From positions 868,001 through 932,000 of the forward strand of contig JAGTXZ010000024.1 in assembly GCA_018398575.1 (NCBI GenBank): a stretch of DNA of 64,000 nt. The letters run 5' to 3'. Below the pieces are notes generated by a model. It did not search any database. It saw only the letters and a program-made list of their open reading frames with translations, and had not been told where the DNA came from. Shown here in pieces: positions 1 through 12,860 of the stretch (position 1 is the first letter of the stretch; each line of letters opens with the position of its first letter). This DNA comes from Ampelomyces quisqualis. Taxonomy: Eukaryota; Ascomycota; Dothideomycetes; Pleosporales; Phaeosphaeriaceae. Both the position numbers and the translations under genes were made by a program.

Positions 1-543
1 CTCTATAACAACAGCTACAATAGTATCTTAATGCGCATATTAACAACTTAGCCTAACTTAAGAGCGCTATTGTTACAACAACTTTGTTATGTTCTGCAAT
101 ACTATTACTTAACTAAGATACTTTATAGCATGTTTAAAAGTAAGGATCTCTATAATAACAGCTATAATAGTATTCTAATGCGTATATTAACAACTTAGCT
201 TAACTTAAAAGCGCTGTTGTTGCAATAACTTTGTTATATTCTATAACACTATTACTTAACTAAGATACTTTATAGCGTGTTTAAAAGCAAGAATTTCTAT
301 AATAATAGCTATAATAGCATCTTAATGCGCACATTAATAACTTAGCCTAACTTAAGAGCGCTGTTGTTGCAACAACTTTGTTATATTCTGCAACACTATT
401 ACTTAACTAAGATACCTTATAGCGTGTTTAAAAGTAAGGATCTTTATAACAACAGCTACAATAGCATCTTAGTGCGTATATTAATAACTTAGCCTAACTT
501 AAGAGCACTGTTATTGCAACAACTTTGTTATGTCTTGTAATAC
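1..543. repeat. 147-bp tandem repeat, about 3.7 copies
   Basis: Units start at 1, 148, 295 and 442, exactly 147 bp apart; the fourth breaks off around 543 and a fragment of the same unit follows. Each unit begins with a variant of ctctataacaacagctaca and includes a conserved 'cttagcctaacttaagagcg' segment. Differences between units are nearly all C/T or G/A transitions, as expected if RIP acted on the copies independently. The array touches the left edge of the window, so its true length is unknown. No coding content is visible. Confidence 0.9.
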
Positions 544-1170
544 ATATTAACAACTTAGCCTAACTTAAGAACGTAATTCTTATACTATTAGGTAACTAGA
601 AGATATTAGAGATATAACTACAATTTACATACTTTTGTCTATATATTGTTACAGGCAAAAATCAAAGATAACGTAGAGTTACAGTTGTTTATTAGGATAT
701 TTCTATCCTAGCACTCTTATTAGGCTCTTTAACAGTAAAGCCTACCTAAGTAGCTGTAACCTCTCTTATACTATATACAATGCATTTCTATTAGACTCTA
801 TAAGTAGTAATCTAACGTCTAGATATTAAGATATTCTAACTACAACTTACATAATATTAAGTCTTCTATTATTACTAAGCTTTATTACAGCTTTAAGAAC
901 TTTTATTAATGTAAAGAAGTTACGCGCATCAAACTTATTTACACTAAGATACTGCTAGCTAGTAACAAAAAGGATACCTACTATGCTAGTAAGCACAACT
1001 AAGACTTTAAAGGACACCTATATAAATTAAAACAATAGGCCTGTATTTATTTATCTTAGAGACGCTTAGCAGAGAAGAATATATACAAGAGGTAACGCGT
1101 AATACTTTATAAATCTTATATATAGTATATAAGGTAGCAAATACTTTAAATATATTAATCTCTACAGTTA

Positions 1171-1475
1171 GGCTCTTCTAACAACTAGTAGCTACAGTTG
1201 CGTTGCACTATTAGTAACTGTTGTCTACTAGAGAATACTGCTAGTGCTGCACGCGACCTACTACTATAGTAGGCTCTTTTAACTACTAGCAGCTATAGTT
1301 GCGTTATACTGTTAGCAACTGTTATTTACTAGAGAATACTACTAGTACTATACGCAACCTACTACTGCAGCAGGCTCTTCTAATAACTAGTAGCTACAGT
1401 TGCGTTGTACTGTCTATAACTATTGTCTACTAGAAAGTACTATTAGTGTTAATTGTAAGCTATCTACTACAATAG
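1171..1475. repeat. 101-bp tandem repeat, three copies
   Basis: Three consecutive units start with ggctctt at 1171, 1272 and 1373, giving a 101-bp period. Each contains a recognisable 'agctacagttgcgtt' core and a 'ctactagaga' segment. The third copy diverges in its last third. Copies differ mainly by transitions. It lies just upstream of the pogo-like transposase relic and could be a subterminal array of that element, but no terminal inverted repeat was identified. Confidence 0.8.
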
Positions 1476-1881
1476 GTACCTAGAGCAACTAATTAGTGCT
1501 ATAATAATACTAGTATAGGTTTAAGGCTAAGTTTAGATTTTGTTTTATATTAAATACTATAAGTAGCTACTAGAGTATTAGTATACGTAAGTGTATTGTC
1601 TTTACTATATTAGATAGTAGATTGCTTATTGTAAATACATCTAGTTTCTACTGTTATTCTGCTACTATAATATTAAGCCTATATTACCTAGTTTATAGAT
1701 AGGTTAAGGTCTAATGCCTAACTAGTAATATAGTTATGCCTAGACTATTACAGAATGTGTTAAGGTTTGCAAATATAAGGTATTGTTTTTGTATTTAATA
1801 CTACAACAACTTACTATATAGGCTACTAGAGCCTTTTACTACTATGTGCAACTAAATAATATAACTAATATTCTTCTAATA

Positions 1882-2990
1882 ACGCAAGAACACTTAGACA
1901 GTAACAAAACTAAATATACTAGCTACAACTATGCGCACAATAGGCGTCTGCAATAGAAAACCCTTAAGGCAGCTCTAAATAACTAGTATATAGAGTTGCA
2001 GGCAGCCTGCGTTAATATTACTAATAACATAATTTGCAAAACTATACGTTAACTTTAGTAACAGCTGCCTAAATACAACAGCTACAAAATACCAAAGTTT
2101 AATAACAGATAGCTTACTATATATAAACAATAACACAGCGTACAGTTATATAAATAGTTTGCAAAAACAGTAGGCAACTACAGTAGTATAACAGTTAAGA
2201 ATACTAAGCTTATAATAGAAGAGATTTGCAACGTAGTAAGTAGATACGCGCCTAAGGATTTATACAATATAGACAAGGCTAGCATATACTAAAAACACTT
2301 GCCCTAATATACGTTAGCAGACAATTTAGAAGCTAGACCTAGACTAGATAGAAAGTATATAACTAGTGTGCTGTGCATAAACGCAGATAGCTTAGACTAA
2401 GTACTTCTATAGTTTATAGGATTCTTAAACTATATAACTTGTATAGATAGTAAAAAGAACCTAAACATCTGTAGTCTTAGTTATATCTATTAGGACAATA
2501 ATTCTACCTAGATAGACACTAACATTATGCTGGAATAGCTGAAATAGTTTAATAACTGCATAAACAGACAAGTATTATTACTAATTAACAGGTTCTTGCC
2601 TTACAAACACGCAGTAGCTAAGCTTTAGATAAGCTGCTAATTGCTATAGAATGTTTAGTATATATAGTGTTAATGTACTATAGGCTTATTATAGTAATAG
2701 AGGTTATAATACTTACTAATACAATAGAGTTATATTTCTGCTTATAGGTAGCACAATATTATACTAACTAATAGACTAAGGTATTACCTGCGCATAGAAG
2801 GCTAAAGTCTGCGCCTATTTCCTACACTTTATAGTAGAGAAAAGTATAATAGGCAAATATCCTACTAAGACAATAGATATTATTTACGCTATTTACTAGA
2901 GATGTTGCGTGTAGTATAACAAGATAAGAGCTAAGACTATATACAGTAGCTAGTAGATCTTAACATATCTAAATATGTACTACAGCCTAT
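1882..2990 (+). pseudogene. RIP-degraded pogo/Tigger-like (Tc1/mariner superfamily) transposase
   Basis: One forward frame can be followed for roughly 370 codons if TAA/TAG are treated as mutated Gln/Trp codons; no TGA interrupts it. The first third resembles a CENP-B/HTH_Tnp_Tc5 DNA-binding domain, with a run like 'PKFNNxxLTxYKxxHxVxLYKxF' near 2,090-2,160. The middle resembles a DDE_1 catalytic domain: 'DLYNIDKASIY' near 2,260-2,290 (normally YNxDETGxxW), then 'SVLCINADS' near 2,370-2,395, then 'LLLINRFLPYKHAV' near 2,575-2,620 (normally LLLDNAPSH). A later stretch near 2,710-2,760 fits the usual 'QPLDQGxIxxxK' block. The second catalytic Asp appears lost, so the element is dead. Known family knowledge: Fot1/pogo elements are common in ascomycetes and are frequent RIP targets. 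Ends and terminal repeats were not found. Confidence 0.72.
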
Positions 2991-4401
2991 AGCTATATAT
3001 AGCTAACTTCTAGAAGACCTACTATAAGCTTAATAATTTAGTTAACTAGCTTAAAAACATACGCGTTGTTAACAGTATAGACGTTAGAAGCTTTATTAAG
3101 TTACTTAAAGAGCGCAATCTTAACTACAAAGATCTAGCCTACCTCTTAGACTATATTGTTGTAATATACAGCCTAAATAAGATAGAAAAGAACTGTAAGG
3201 TACTATTGCTCTCTAGACTATTATACTGCAAAGCAACAGATATAATAGATTAACTGTAGGTGTATATAGGTTAGCAAGAGTTTACTATAAATAATAGGCA
3301 ATATATTAACAAGCTAGAAGCACTGCAACAGGTAACTATAAAATAGATAGCTATAGAGCTACAAGATAGACGCTAAAAAGATATATGTAACTAAGTAGTA
3401 AGACTGCGCTAATACAAACATAAGAATACTATATACCTAAAATAAGACAACACTAGGCTGTTTGCAAGCGTAAAAACTAAGAGTAATGTTATAGTGTAGT
3501 TACAGTTAGAAAAGTGTAATAATACTATACTTAACTAGAACAAGAATAGCTATTACACAAATTATCTTATAGGGCCTATAATCTCTAGTATTTTGGCTAG
3601 CGCATTAACTAAAATAACTAGACAATATTAGCCTAGTAAACACTAAAATTAAAGAATAATTACCTAGCACTAACTATATTAGGCTAAAGACTAGACTAAT
3701 AATCTAAAGCAGTAGCATATAATCTATGCAACTAAAAGAGCAGGGTTATTAAGAAATTATATACGCATAGTAATATTTAGGCAGGACAGTAGCGTAGGAA
3801 GTTAAGCACCCTAGTATACTAGTACTAAGCAGAGATACTATACTGTAAGACATATTAATAAGAGATAAGGCTATTATACAAGAATATAAGACAATAGACA
3901 ATAATAGTATTCTTTGTAAGATACTACGTACTGCACAATTTGCAATATTAGTTACTAATGCTAAGAGAGAACACTTAAACAAAGAAATACTACTATATTA
4001 ATAGTAAACTTAGTGTTAAAAAGAGGAAACTAATCTCCTTACAAACAAATCTATAGAATATAGAGCAGAATTATCTAGTTAAAAACATAAACGTCTTAAA
4101 CTAACGTTAAAATATATAATAGAAGCAGACTGCTATACACTTTCTTACTAGCCGCAAGCTGCGTACACTATAGAGATCTATTAACTACTGTCTACGCTAA
4201 TAGCACATAGTCTAGGGCGTTAGATACACTAATAGATAATATAGAATTATAATAGAACAATATAGTATAAAGAAACAGAAGGTAATAGACAGCTTCTCTT
4301 GCTAACAGAACTGCAGACGCATAAAAAACTTTTCTATAATTCTACGTAAACTGCTAGACGCTAGCATACAACTTAAATATTCTAACGCAGCCTTGTTACG
4401 T

Positions 4402-4746
4402 AACCTATCTACTGCAATAGCACTAGTAGGTTTAGCTAAGTTTGCTTACTAGACTAAAGAGAGTGCTACTAACATAATATACAAGAGGTAAGTTACTTAT
4501 ATTATAATACAAAAATATAGAAGGTAAGAATTTTGCTTAGTGCTACATAGTGTCTTATAGTACTATATAGTAGACCTGTCTACTGCAATAGCACTAGTAG
4601 GTTTAGCTAAGTTTACCTGCTAGACTAAAGAGAGTACTACTAATATAATATATAAGAGGTAAGTTACTTACACTATAATACAAAAACCTAGAAAGTAAGA
4701 ATTTTACTTAGTACTATATAGTGTCCTACAGTACTATATAGTGCTG
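4402..4746. repeat. 171-bp direct duplication
   Basis: The segment starting 'tctactgcaatagcactagt' at 4408 recurs at 4579, a 171-bp spacing, and the similarity continues through the whole unit (shared 'aagagagt', 'taagaggtaagttactta', 'agtgtc' blocks). The two copies differ mostly by transitions. Both copies end in short 'tactatatagt' repeats. Purpose unknown; likely an internal repeat of a mobile element relic. Confidence 0.8.
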
Positions 4747-7123
4747 TACTAAGAATAATACGTAGTAAAAGGCGCTCTTTTAGAATACACTTTTACTTAC
4801 CTTAAAGATATAACACAACACATTAGCGCTAGGTAAAAGGCTATATAATGCTAAGACAAAACTCTGCTTACTTTTACTTGCACCTATAATTTAACCTACT
4901 ACTATAACTATATAATACTGCGTTGCTACTACAAACGTACTATAACTATATAACAACAACAATAGTGCTGTAACATAAATATACGTAATTTTTTACGTTA
5001 CGTTTACTATACTACGCTATATATTATAACACTGTTATAAGTAAGTATATAATACAATTACACCTATACACGCTAACTAAGCTGTAGCTATTCTACTATT
5101 CTTATACCTAATTACACTATTCTTAACTGTTACGCGTAATATATTATATAATACGCGCGTTATAGGATTGCAACAATAAGTATAAGTAGTAGCTACCTTA
5201 ATTAAATAAATAGTACATAAGTAATATAAAGACAATAACTACTAATAATATATTATAGGCAATTGTAAGAATAGGCGATAATATTAATATAGTAGACTAG
5301 CGTATATAGGTTAAAGAGATAATAGATTTTATTTAGTATAAGAACATATATAACAAGATTAAACAGGTATACTTATAGGCTAACTACCTAAAGATAATGC
5401 GCAGCCTAACAATAGATAAATAGCTTAAGTATACTGTATACCCTAGACTAACTAATAGTAGTATACTAAGAGAATTCTATAAGGCAACAGCTGGCGCTAT
5501 ATAGAAGAAGATAATCTTAGAAATTTAAGACTACAGTAACAAAGTTAAAGCTAAATACATAGAAAGATAGCTAACGCTTGTAAACTTAGAACTAGAACGT
5601 ACACAGTTAGTATTAGTAGTCTTAAGTTCTTCTGCTGCTTTAGTAACCTAGCTAATAGGCCTTACTATAATAATAACTAAACTGTTACTTAATAATATTA
5701 ATGTTTATATTATAGATAGTGTATATTATTAAACTGCCTAGACCTTCTTACTTTTAAGGCTAATAATAGCTACATGTTAACAGCAGCTTAAAGATAGTAA
5801 CTTTAAGATAAAGCTATAACATCTTAAATACAATGCACTTGTTAAATACCTATTATAACTAAAATTTATAGACTAGTATATAGTTAGGACTTTAAAGATA
5901 TTTAATGCGTTGGCGCTGCGCTTAATTACTAATAATAACAATCTAGCTGTAACTATTAACTTATACGTTAAGATAAAAAGCCTTAAGAGCGTTATAATTA
6001 AATACTAGACTCTAGTACAAGACAAAGTTAAGCCTAGTAGTAATACAACCTAGAATAGTATACAAATAATAATAGCTAACTACATAATATAGTGCACTTT
6101 ACTTTAGGTAGCAACAGCAATATTATAAACCTAGTAGGTACTACTAGAGACAAGAGGCAAAGGCGCCTCTGCTTAGAGCTTAATAATAACACTAAAGATA
6201 ACAACTGTAAATAACAAAAGATAATAAGAGCGCTAGCAGACTTAGCCTATAAACTATTAACAGGACCTAAAGCAAATGGTAGCAAACGCTTTAACAGATA
6301 GAGTAGAAGCAAGAAAAAGAAGAATAACAGCTTAGATATACACATTAAGACCTTAACTACTAAAATTAAGCGCCTAGAGGAGCAGAACAACAGCACTATA
6401 AAGAAAGTAGAGAGAAGTAGAGACAAAGATGCTGCGCAAACACAAAATAACGTAATATCTACGCTAATTACTACACTTAAATAGAAACGCAAAGGTGCTA
6501 TAGAGAAATAATAGAGGTTACTAGAGGAAGATACTTACTCTAGTAGTAAAGAAGAATAAAAAGAGTATAATAAAGGTAACAGAGATAAGAATAAAGAGCT
6601 CTAGTTAGTAAAACAACTTGCGTTAAAAGAAAGGCTATAGCTCTAAGCTCTACTAAACGCAAGATAAGTGTACTATAGAGAGCCTGTAACTACAATCTAT
6701 ACAACTAATACGTAAGACAGAATAGTAGATAAACTACAAGCTTAAATTAAAGTAGTAATAGAATACTACTAAAAGAACAAATAGTAGAAAGCAGCTAACT
6801 TCTTTAGATCTCTACTAGAAGACTTTAAGGATAACGTGCTTATAATACTATATTTATTATAGAGACTAACAGTCCTATTTATAGTATACTAACTAACAGA
6901 GGCTTATATACTTTACAAAAAAGAGCTATCTTTAGATAATAGCAGTATATTTAAGAATATAATAGGTAGAGAAAAAACAAGATTAGCTATACTTATAATA
7001 ATTATAGGGCATGCGCACTTTAAGAACTAGACTAAAGTGTAAAAAGACTAATTAAAGAATAAAACTAGTTAACATAGAGCTAAAGACAATAGTTAAGAAC
7101 AGTGCTCTACAACTAACTAACAG

Positions 7124-8900
7124 ACATTTCTATATATATACAAAAAAAACCTTTTAATGCTAGAAGAGCTATAGTTAGTAGCATCTATAGTAAGCAGATA
7201 GGGCTGCGCACTAGCTGCATAGAAGGCTAAAATTATTACTATAGGCCTCTGCAAATCTAAATAGTGCAACCTAAAAGACTTTTTTACGCTCTATATCTGC
7301 TTTATAGACAACACCTTCTTATAGAGTATAGGCGCACTAATAGCAGATAAAGAAATAGAGATAAGAATTAATCTATAAGTTAAACAGCACCTTACAGCGT
7401 CTAACTAAAACGTTCTACTACGCAAATTTATAAAGAACAGTAAGAAGTATGTAGAGACAGTTCTATAGTATATCTAAGAACGCTATATACTAAAAGTCTA
7501 CCTAAATATAACTGCGCACTATCTAGTACTATCTGCTAGCTAATTTATAATTATATACAGCTACACAATACTAGTAAAACGCGTACTTAATAAATACTAA
7601 ACTATAAGACTTATAACTACACGCAAAATATTATTAAGAGGTAGTAAAGTAAGCGCAAGAGACACTCTTAATATTTCTGGCTACGTAGTAATATAGAGAC
7701 GTATTATCTTTAACAAGTTCTATAACTGCAAATCTAAAAACACTATTATAGGTAACTTGTATAAGACTATTTAAAGCAAGAACTATAGTTATTAGTAGAA
7801 GGCCTAGGCCCTCTTAGGTACACTAATAGAGAAGAGTCTCTATAAGATACTTATTTTTATCTTCCTAGTGCTTAGCAGACTATAAGACAATAAGAACTTC
7901 TTAAACTAGCACTATTTTATAGGCAAGAAAAACAATATAGATAGTTCTAAACTATTTACTACTACTAACCTTATATACGCAAGTATTAAGAAAATTATAG
8001 ATATAAAAGAGACAAGAAAGATATTAGATCTAGTTATAGTAAAGGGCTAGGACACCTACTTATCTAAGGCATAAGAAGAAGTTAAAAATGTACTTAATTT
8101 TCTTAAGTACATAGCGCTTATAGCGTTAGGAGAGAAGATTACAGTAAAGTTTATACTGCGTTAAACTCTAGTTACGCAAGACCTATAGGGCTAGAAGATT
8201 TTAGGTATTAAGGGTAACTTTCTAACGTTCTACTAGCTATGCTAAATAGATAACTTCTAATTACTTATAGCTAACGTAATAATAAGATGCAAGATAGTGC
8301 TACTATAAGAAGAGCTAAATAGCGCAGAAGCTAAGAGTGTATACATATTTAACTACGCTAAGATACAAAGCATTATAATATTTCTAATGCTAGCTTAGCT
8401 TAAGGCTGCGCTATTTAAAAGCAAAGGAAGTAAAAAAACTAAGCAGTTTACATTAACGCATATCTAACAGTACTTCTAGCAGCTAGACAAAGAAATATTT
8501 ACTAATAACTTTAACTTACTACTTATATATAGTGTAAAGTACAAGGCAATTAAGCTAGAGGCTAAGAGGACCTATATTAAAACTAGACCTAATCCTAATT
8601 AAAGGGGCCTAGTAGATAATTAAACAGTACTACGCAACGTTTAGGCTAAAATCTTTATTAGCTTATACAAACTATATGTGTAACTAGTGCTCTAAATAGA
8701 GCTTTAAAAAAAATTTGGCAAAGATATAGTTCTTCTACTAAGAGGAGGAATACTAAAGTCTAAAATAGACGCTGTATTAGCAAAATAAAGGGACCTAGAC
8801 TTAACATTTATTTTAGTAGCGTTAATAGCGTTTACAGAAGCTATTACACTAATTAAGGCAAATAAGGTTATAATTGCAGAGCCTTAAGACAAACAGGGCA
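7124..8900 (+). pseudogene. Unassigned RIP-degraded coding relic
   Basis: From 7124 a single forward frame can be read for at least about 315 codons (to around 8,069), and apparently to about 8,900, interrupted only by TAA/TAG. The conceptual product is rich in Lys and Ile with protein-like blocks such as 'ARDTLNISGY' near 7,660, 'LIEKSLYKI' near 7,830 and 'HYFIGKKNNIDSSKLF' near 7,910. Weaker continuation upstream (from about 6,250, charged and coiled-coil like) and downstream (to about 9,400) suggests a gene or element of 3 kb or more. I could not match it to a reverse transcriptase (no YxDD), an integrase, a DDE transposase or a tyrosine recombinase. It may be a transposon protein of an unrecognised type or a RIP-inactivated cargo gene. 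Confidence 0.5.
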
Positions 8901-11900
8901 CTTAAGACTAATTTATGTTTAGAGTATATTAACTAAGCTAGCTAGCAGACGTATATAAGGGTATTATTCTATATAACCTAGAAAGTAATCTAAAAACAAA
9001 AGTTCTAAAGAAGCAGAACGTAAAGATATTATTGCGCAGTAGTCTGTAAGGTGTAACAACAAAAGAAAGAGAGATTAAGTAGGATTATAATAAGGAAATC
9101 TCTATAAAGCTTAAGAGGCTAGTATAAATTAGGTAAATTAAGTAGTAGAACTGCAGAGTACAGTACACTACTATGCAAAGCTATAAAATAAAAAATACTT
9201 AAGTAGATACGTAGCCTAGTTCTAGAAGTATAAGAATATAAAAAGTATTATAAAAGAAGTATATACCTAGACGTAACGCAAAATTAATTTAAAGTACAAG
9301 GATAGTGTAGATTTGCAGCAAAACTTAAACTAAGTAATAGCGCTATTAAAGGAATTGCCTTAGACTTAAACTATAGTTAGGCATAGTTAAGAACAGGCTA
9401 CTAACTAGCAATATAGTTGTGCAGACAGTGTAAAGCTATGTTAAACACAAGAACTATAAACTATTTTATAAAAGGGTTCTATAAGCTAGGCTACTAATAA
9501 TAGTATACTAGGTATTACTGTTATTGCTTAGCACAGCAGAGCATAGTTAAGAACTGTTTAGTAGCTAGTAGTATAGTTGTGTTAATAGTGTTGCTAATGC
9601 TACAGATGTTACTAACGTTATGTTTTCCTAACGTAGTATTAAGGACTATAGCATTATGTTTAATATTATTAAAGTTCTTCTTAAGTAAGTTCTTCTAACT
9701 TATATAGTTTTCTTTATAGTTTATACTAACTAATTAAATAGGACTAGTTGTAAGCAAGAGCGTTATAGCACTCTCTAGTATGTTATAAAGCATATTAAGA
9801 AGTGCTGCAACTCTCTTTTACTGCCTAGAGTCTGCTATATATAGATGTTTAGTATTAGCATAAGTTTTCTTTAGATTAAAAAGACAGAGGCAGTTAAAGT
9901 TAAGTTCTAAAAAATATACTAGCTAAGTATATTAAAAAAATATACTTTTTGTTTTTAGTATAAAGTATGTAACATTATAAGTATAGTATACAAATATAGT
10001 GTATAAGTATATAATATAACTAAGTACTATAGATAGTATATTTATACTACTCTTAAACTTTAAAGTTTATGTGTAGACTATATAGTATATAGTTAGAAAG
10101 GTAGTAACTAAGGTTAAGATAGCTATTTACTTAACTAAAGATAGAAGAGTAGAGAAGTAGCTACTAGTAGAAAGAAGAGACCTAGTGTCTTATAAGTTAT
10201 GTAATTGTTATAAGCTTTATGCTGCTATTTAGAACTCTAGAGCTAGAGTCTAAACTCTAAAGTAAGTACTAATATAGCCTAAGCTTTCTATCTATATTAG
10301 AAACTAGCTATAAGAAAGTAGAGCTTAGGATAGAACTAATAGACAGGTAGCCTAAAGATTTAAGGCTAAGCCTATATCCCTAGTATATATATAATATAGC
10401 ACTTTTGTATACAAGTCTTAGAAAGCAGGTAGTAAAGACTTAATCTGTATTTTGTAATAGGATAGGCGCCTTACTCTTAAAATTAATACTATGTAATTTC
10501 TTCTACTTATACTAAGGCTGCAAGCTGCAGCTAAAAGGTAAGCATAAGAATTCTAAAGCTAGAATTTCTTGTGTAGTATAATATATATAGTGCTAGGCGC
10601 TAGTATTATTTTAGTGCGCTATAAGTAAAAGTAGGCTATAAAGGCTGTGCACGTGCCTTATTACACATTTAGTGTAGGACAGTAGAAGTAGAAATTTTAA
10701 ATTAGATTCTTTATGCAATAATATATTAGATACTGTTTAACTCTTCTAAAAGATTGCCTAATGTACTATTTAAGCAGCTTACCTAACCTTTTTATAATCT
10801 ATTTATGTAACCTTCTACTATACTACAATAGCTATTAGCTTTCTTATACTTTATAGTCTTTACTTAATCTTACTAAGCAATCTTAACCTACTTAGGATTA
10901 TAGTTTAATACTCTAAAGCCTAGCGTAAGTCTATGCTAGTAAGTAAAAGGAAAAAGAGCTAACTCCTTAATAGTACTATACTACCTTCTATAGTATACTA
11001 TCTCTAGCGCAGACTATATAGCCTAGCATTATTCTAAGGTAGAGAAGAACTCTTTTAGACATCTAAGAGCTAGAAAATAGCTTGCTTTCTTGCTATTTTA
11101 GACAACTTGTTGTCTCTATCCTAACTCTTACTACAATTTCTATCTTAACCTCTACTTTAGTTTCTAATCTAACTTGTAGTCTAGCTTGTAATCTAATTTC
11201 TAACATAGCTAGAATATTTACTCTTAACTTCTTTCTTAACCTTTCTTTTTACCTTCTTCTTAATCTCTTTCTTAACCTTCTTCTTAACCTATATAGAAGG
11301 CTTGCGCAATTTACTGCTAGATTGCTTCTTCTTAATAGCTTTCTTCTTTCTAGACTACTACTACTTAACTAAAGAAAGATTCTGTTCTAACTCTTACTTA
11401 TCTATATCCTTATGTATTTTAAGAGCAATGTACATAATATACTTACTCTTCTAGCTCTTCTTAAAGTAGTTGCTTTTAACTACTAATTCTCTAATAGTAC
11501 TAATACTGTCTACGCTTTTAGGAAAGTATATAATCTTATTCTTTCTAATATTAGACATAAGGTATAGTAGAATAGTAGAGATATCTAGATTAATACAACA
11601 TAGCTCTAGTAGTAGTAATTAGACAAAGTTATTAGTAAAAGAGATTTAAGTATTTGTAGCCTAGTAGGCTATCTTCTCTAAGAAAAAAGTTAGCAAAGAC
11701 TTGTTACTTAAAGAGTGTAGTATAACAGATAATATCTTACGTATAATGTTATATTTAATAAACTTTTATCTTGTAAAGTAACTCTCTTAAACAACCTGTA
11801 TTCTAACTAGGATAGTAACAACTAGAATTAGAATCTTAGTAGCTATAGGCTGTAGAGTAAGCGTAGAGAAAGTTCTTGCAATTAACTGTTAGTAGGTAGT

Positions 11901-12149
11901 CTTAGCAGCAGTCCTTCTAATATAACTTTTTGCTAGTATAAAAATAGCTTAGTTCTTCTTAGGTATATTATCTAAAATAATAACCTCTAGCTTCTTTTGT
12001 TGTTGTGTAGGCGTTGTTAAAGTTAGTTAGAGTAGAGACTAACACTTTAGGCAGAATACAAAATAAGATAGAAAAGAAGAGTAACTTAAGCTATTAACTA
12101 GGCAGAACTAGTAGTACAGTATAGTTATATTATGTAGTATATAACATAC

Positions 12150-12860
12150 TATGTAAAAAGAGTATAAGAAGTTAAAAGACATAATAAAATTCTAAGTTAA
12201 GAATAGTAAAGGCTTAAGTTATAGTATAAGTAAGTACGTACTATACTATATTAGAATTAAAGACTTTACTTGCCTCTTCTAGTAGACATAAATTAGTCTA
12301 GAGATTAACGTGCTAGACAGTAGAAGCATTTAGCTAAAACAGTTATATTAGTTTAGAGTGTAATAAATTAAGCTAAAAACTTACCTACTAATTTCTAGCA
12401 CTAGTAAGTAAAGCTAGAAAAAAAAGCTATAGTTTAAACCTATTATTAATATAGGTTTACACCTTAATATAGAGCTGCAGATATATATTAAAATATAGAC
12501 TATTTAAATTAGTATCTAGTACTACTCTAGTATTAAACCTAACTAACTTAAGGGCAGAATTATACTAAGTAAGTGTTTCTACTAGCAAAAAGCTGTTAAT
12601 ATCCTATTCTTTAATACAGGACTTAATATTCTAAAGCTTCTTAGAGTTAAAGTCTACACCTTAGTTTTAGACATAACCTCTTAAGTAGTTGTAGAGTATA
12701 AATAGTTTCCTAACTACTATATTAGGGCAGTTCTTCTACTTATAAATTTTGTAGCTATTCTAAAGGCGCATAAAGTTGTAGAGCTATTTGCAGAGTCTTA
12801 GGATATAGACTGTGTAGAAAGCAATTTAGTCTGCAAGCTAATTCTTAGCAAAGTAGCCTT
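12150..12860 (-). pseudogene. Unassigned RIP-degraded coding relic, reverse strand
   Basis: Read on the reverse strand from about 12,860 down to about 12,150, a mostly continuous frame broken by TAA/TAG gives a protein-like sequence. Recognisable blocks include 'LCKQLYNFMRLQNSYKIY' near 12,790 and 'VNLQTNLCLLEEASKVF' near 12,300. A Lys-rich segment at about 11,380-11,220 on the same strand could be its C-terminal tail. The layout (helical core then basic tail) would suit a mobile-element protein, but no catalytic motif is identifiable and I do not assign a family. Confidence 0.4.

Noticed and set aside
1..543. CRISPR-like array
   Set aside because: Repeats are direct and contiguous at 147 bp without unique spacers, in a eukaryotic genome.
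6247..6492. Reverse frame resembling a membrane protein
   Set aside because: Complement of a charged, coiled-coil-like forward relic; AT bias makes hydrophobic codons.
11082..11372. Forward open frame encoding a Leu/Asn-rich hydrophobic peptide
   Set aside because: It is the complement of a Lys-rich reverse-strand relic in the RIP isochore; composition artefact.
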